A stretch of 8,988 nucleotides of DNA from JBBECF01 sp040881945. GTDB lineage: Bacteria; Pseudomonadota; Alphaproteobacteria; Dongiales; Dongiaceae. The notes beneath the pieces were generated by a model. The model saw only the letters and a program-made list of their open reading frames with translations. It did not search any database and was not told the origin of the DNA. The position numbers and the translations under genes are program-made. Below, piece by piece: positions 7,862-8,988 of this stretch. Location of the stretch: NCBI GenBank assembly GCA_040881945.1, contig JBBECF010000005.1:1-8988 (forward strand), in the 5' to 3' direction. The first letter of the stretch is position 1. Every line of letters starts with the position of its first letter.

Positions 7862-8461
7862 TTAAGCTCCGGCCTTCGACTCCGACTCCGGCTCCGGCGC
7901 GGCCGTTTCGGCCGCCGCCTCGTCCGCATCGACGCGGGCCAGGATCTCGTCGATGCCGGCCGCTTCCTCGGTCCGCCCGACATAGCCGCCGGCCTTGCGC
8001 TGCGCCTCGGCCTCCGCCGCCGATTTGGCGACGTTGGCGGTGACCGACACGACGACCTCGGGATGCAGCGCGACGCGCACCTGGTGCAGGCCCAGCGTCT
8101 TGATCGGCCGGTCCATCAGCACCTGGCGCCGCTCCACGGTGACGCCGGCCTCGCTCACCGCCAGGGCCACGTCGCGGGCGCTGACCGAGCCGTAGAGCTG
8201 CGCGGTCTCCCCGGCCTGGCGGATCAGAACGACGACCAGGCCGTCGACCTTGCCGGCGATCGCCTCGGCTTCCTGGCGCCGCGCCAGGTTGGTCGCCTCG
8301 AGCTGGCTGCGCTGCTGTGCGAAGCGGCCGCGGTTGCTCTCGGTCGCGCGCAGCGCCTTCTTCTGCGGCAGCAGGTAGTTGCGCGCGAATCCCGCCTTCA
8401 CCTTCACGACGTCGCCCATCTGGCCGAGCTTTTCGATGCGCTCGAGCAGGATCACCTCCAT
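7862..8461 (-). CDS. rplI: 50S ribosomal protein L9, with C-terminal extension
   Basis: L9 is a two-domain protein of the 50S subunit that binds 23S rRNA near the L1 stalk and helps restrain mRNA slippage. The 199-residue product starts with MEVILLERIEKLGQMGDVV. The N-terminal rRNA-binding domain (1-45) carries the family signature G-x-x-G-D-V-V-x-V-K-x-G-F-A-R-N-Y-L-L at 13-31. A long charged connecting helix follows (about 45-75), then a C-terminal domain (76-148) with GSVSARDVALAV and the IKTLGLHQVRVALHPEVV region. The last 50 residues are an Ala/Glu-rich extension beyond the usual length of about 149, with GGYVGRTEE near 158-166; such extensions are common in alphaproteobacterial L9 (from memory). 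The TAA stop is followed within 5 bp by a G+C-rich hairpin. Confidence 0.98.
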   Translation of the reverse strand: MEVILLERIEKLGQMGDVVKVKAGFARNYLLPQKKALRATESNRGRFAQQRSQLEATNLARRQEAEAIAGKVDGLVVVLIRQAGETAQLYGSVSARDVALAVSEAGVTVERRQVLMDRPIKTLGLHQVRVALHPEVVVSVTANVAKSAAEAEAQRKAGGYVGRTEEAAGIDEILARVDADEAAAETAAPEPESESKAGA

Positions 8462-8466
8462 GACCG

Positions 8467-8471
8467 CCTCC
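8467..8471 (-). promoter_or_regulatory. Ribosome binding site of rplI
   Basis: The 10-bp gap between the rpsR stop and the rplI ATG consists of GGAGG followed by a 5-nt spacer. This is a near-ideal Shine-Dalgarno site and supports the ATG at 8461 as the start. Confidence 0.8.
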
Positions 8472-8732
8472 CTACTTCACGATATAGGGCAGCAGCGCGA
8501 GGTAGCGGGCGCGCTTGATCGCCTGCGCCAGGCGGCGCTGCTTCTTGGCCGACACCGCGGTGATGCGGCTCGGCACGATCTTGCCGCGCTCGGAGATGAA
8601 GCGCTGCAGCAGCCGCACGTCCTTGTAGTCGATCGCCGGGGCGTTTGCCCCGGTGAACGGACAAGTCTTGCGGCGGCGGAAGAACGGCCGCCGGCCGGCC
8701 GGGCGGGCGCCGGCGCCTTCCGTCTCGGCCAT
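8472..8732 (-). CDS. rpsR: 30S ribosomal protein S18
   Basis: S18 is a small basic protein of the 30S platform that contacts S6 and 16S rRNA. The 86-residue product has the full family pattern: an Arg-rich start with RRPFFRRRKTCPF (about residues 14-26), then IDYKDVRLLQRFISERGKI, PSRITAVSAKKQRRLAQAIK, and the end RARYLALLPYIVK. Its length is typical, with about ten extra N-terminal residues before the RRPFF segment. The ATG start overlaps the rpsF stop by one base and has a strong GGGAGG site upstream. Ten bases separate its TAG stop from rplI. In many alphaproteobacteria a membrane protein gene (DUF2232) sits between rpsR and rplI; here it is absent. Confidence 0.98.
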   Translation of the reverse strand: MAETEGAGARPAGRRPFFRRRKTCPFTGANAPAIDYKDVRLLQRFISERGKIVPSRITAVSAKKQRRLAQAIKRARYLALLPYIVK

Positions 8733-8988
8733 CAGCGGCCTCCCTCGGCTTCGGCCGCGCCAGCGCCCGATTCGGGCGCCCGGTCGCGGCGCGGACGATC
8801 GTAGCGCTCGCGGAAGCGCTCGCGCCCGCCTTCGCGTCCGCCCTCGCGCCCGCCTTCGCGTCCACCCTCGCGCTGGCGGCTCTGCAACATCGCCGAGGGC
8901 CCCTCTTCGAGCGTCTCGGCGCGCACCGTGAGATAGCGCAGCACGTCCTCGTTCAGGCGCATGTTGCGCTCCATCTCGGCCACCGCGG
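8732..8988 (-). CDS. rpsF: 30S ribosomal protein S6, C-terminal part (5' end outside window)
   Basis: S6 is a small-subunit protein that binds 16S rRNA together with S18. About 84 residues are visible; the gene runs off the right edge. The first potential start in this frame (GTG at 8983) is an internal Val codon, because the S6 core continues upstream of it. Recognition rests on the end of the S6 fold, with MERNMRLNEDVLRYLTV just inside the edge, the typical last helix and strand of S6. It is also followed directly by rpsR, the usual partner. The core is followed by a tail of about 45 residues: five RE dipeptides separated by GG, then an Arg/Asp/Glu stretch and an Ala/Glu-rich end. Alphaproteobacterial S6 proteins often have charged tails (known from memory), but the regular RE-GG repeat is notable. 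The stop codon TGA shares one base with the rpsR ATG, so the two are probably translationally coupled. Confidence 0.95.
   Translation of the reverse strand, partial: AVAEMERNMRLNEDVLRYLTVRAETLEEGPSAMLQSRQREGGREGGREGGREGGRERFRERYDRPRRDRAPESGAGAAEAEGGR
8739..8744 (-). promoter_or_regulatory. Ribosome binding site of rpsR
   Basis: GGGAGG on the minus strand lies inside the last codons of rpsF, 6 nt before the ATG of rpsR at 8732. It is one of the strongest Shine-Dalgarno matches in the window and fixes the rpsR start. Confidence 0.75.
8819..8872 (-). repeat. 24-bp tandem repeat coding the RE-GG tail of S6
   Basis: Two adjacent 24-bp units (8825-8848 and 8849-8872) differ at one base, and a partial 6-bp copy follows at 8819-8824. 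Each unit is itself two similar 12-bp halves, each coding GG and RE. The repeat gives the protein pattern RE-GG-RE-GG-RE-GG-RE-GG-RE. Because 12 and 24 are multiples of three, gain or loss of a unit would change tail length without a frameshift. Seen directly in the sequence; length variation is an inference. Confidence 0.85.

Overview
The window is about 70% G+C (estimated by eye). It reads as a compact, ordinary housekeeping segment of an alphaproteobacterial chromosome, probably Rhodospirillales-like. That assignment is an inference from the gene order, the G+C-rich codons, the C-terminally extended L9 and S6, and the DnaB insertions. All ten recognisable genes lie on the minus strand, so transcription runs from the right edge (8988) to the left edge (1). 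The long plus-strand open frames are antisense shadows of these genes.

In transcription order the layout is: the 3' part of rpsF (ribosomal S6, start outside the window), rpsR (S18) and rplI (L9), with 1-10 bp junctions; a 139-bp intergenic gap holding a G+C-rich hairpin; a cyclopropane-fatty-acyl-phospholipid synthase (cfa); dnaB (replicative helicase); alr (alanine racemase); mlaE and mlaF (permease and ATPase of an MCE-type phospholipid transporter); radA (branch-migration helicase); and cvpA (inner-membrane protein). The last 103 bp hold no gene I can recognise; purF would be expected beyond the left edge.

From cfa to cvpA every junction is a short overlap or a gap of at most 30 bp: 30 bp, 14-bp overlap, 3 bp, 4-bp overlap, 30 bp, 4-bp overlap. 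This suggests one long transcript with translational coupling, combining translation (S6, S18, L9), replication and repair (DnaB, RadA) and envelope functions (Cfa, Alr, MlaEF, CvpA). The backbone rpsF-rpsR-rplI-dnaB-alr-radA-cvpA is the familiar alphaproteobacterial arrangement. Local variations are cfa between rplI and dnaB, mlaEF between alr and radA, and no DUF2232 membrane gene between rpsR and rplI.

I found no mobile element, CRISPR array, RNA gene or defence-type island, and no convincing new system. The points worth a second look are small: two unusual residues at conserved Alr positions, a 24-bp in-frame repeat in the S6 tail, a sigma70-like motif inside alr, and an MlaEF pair without its usual partners nearby.
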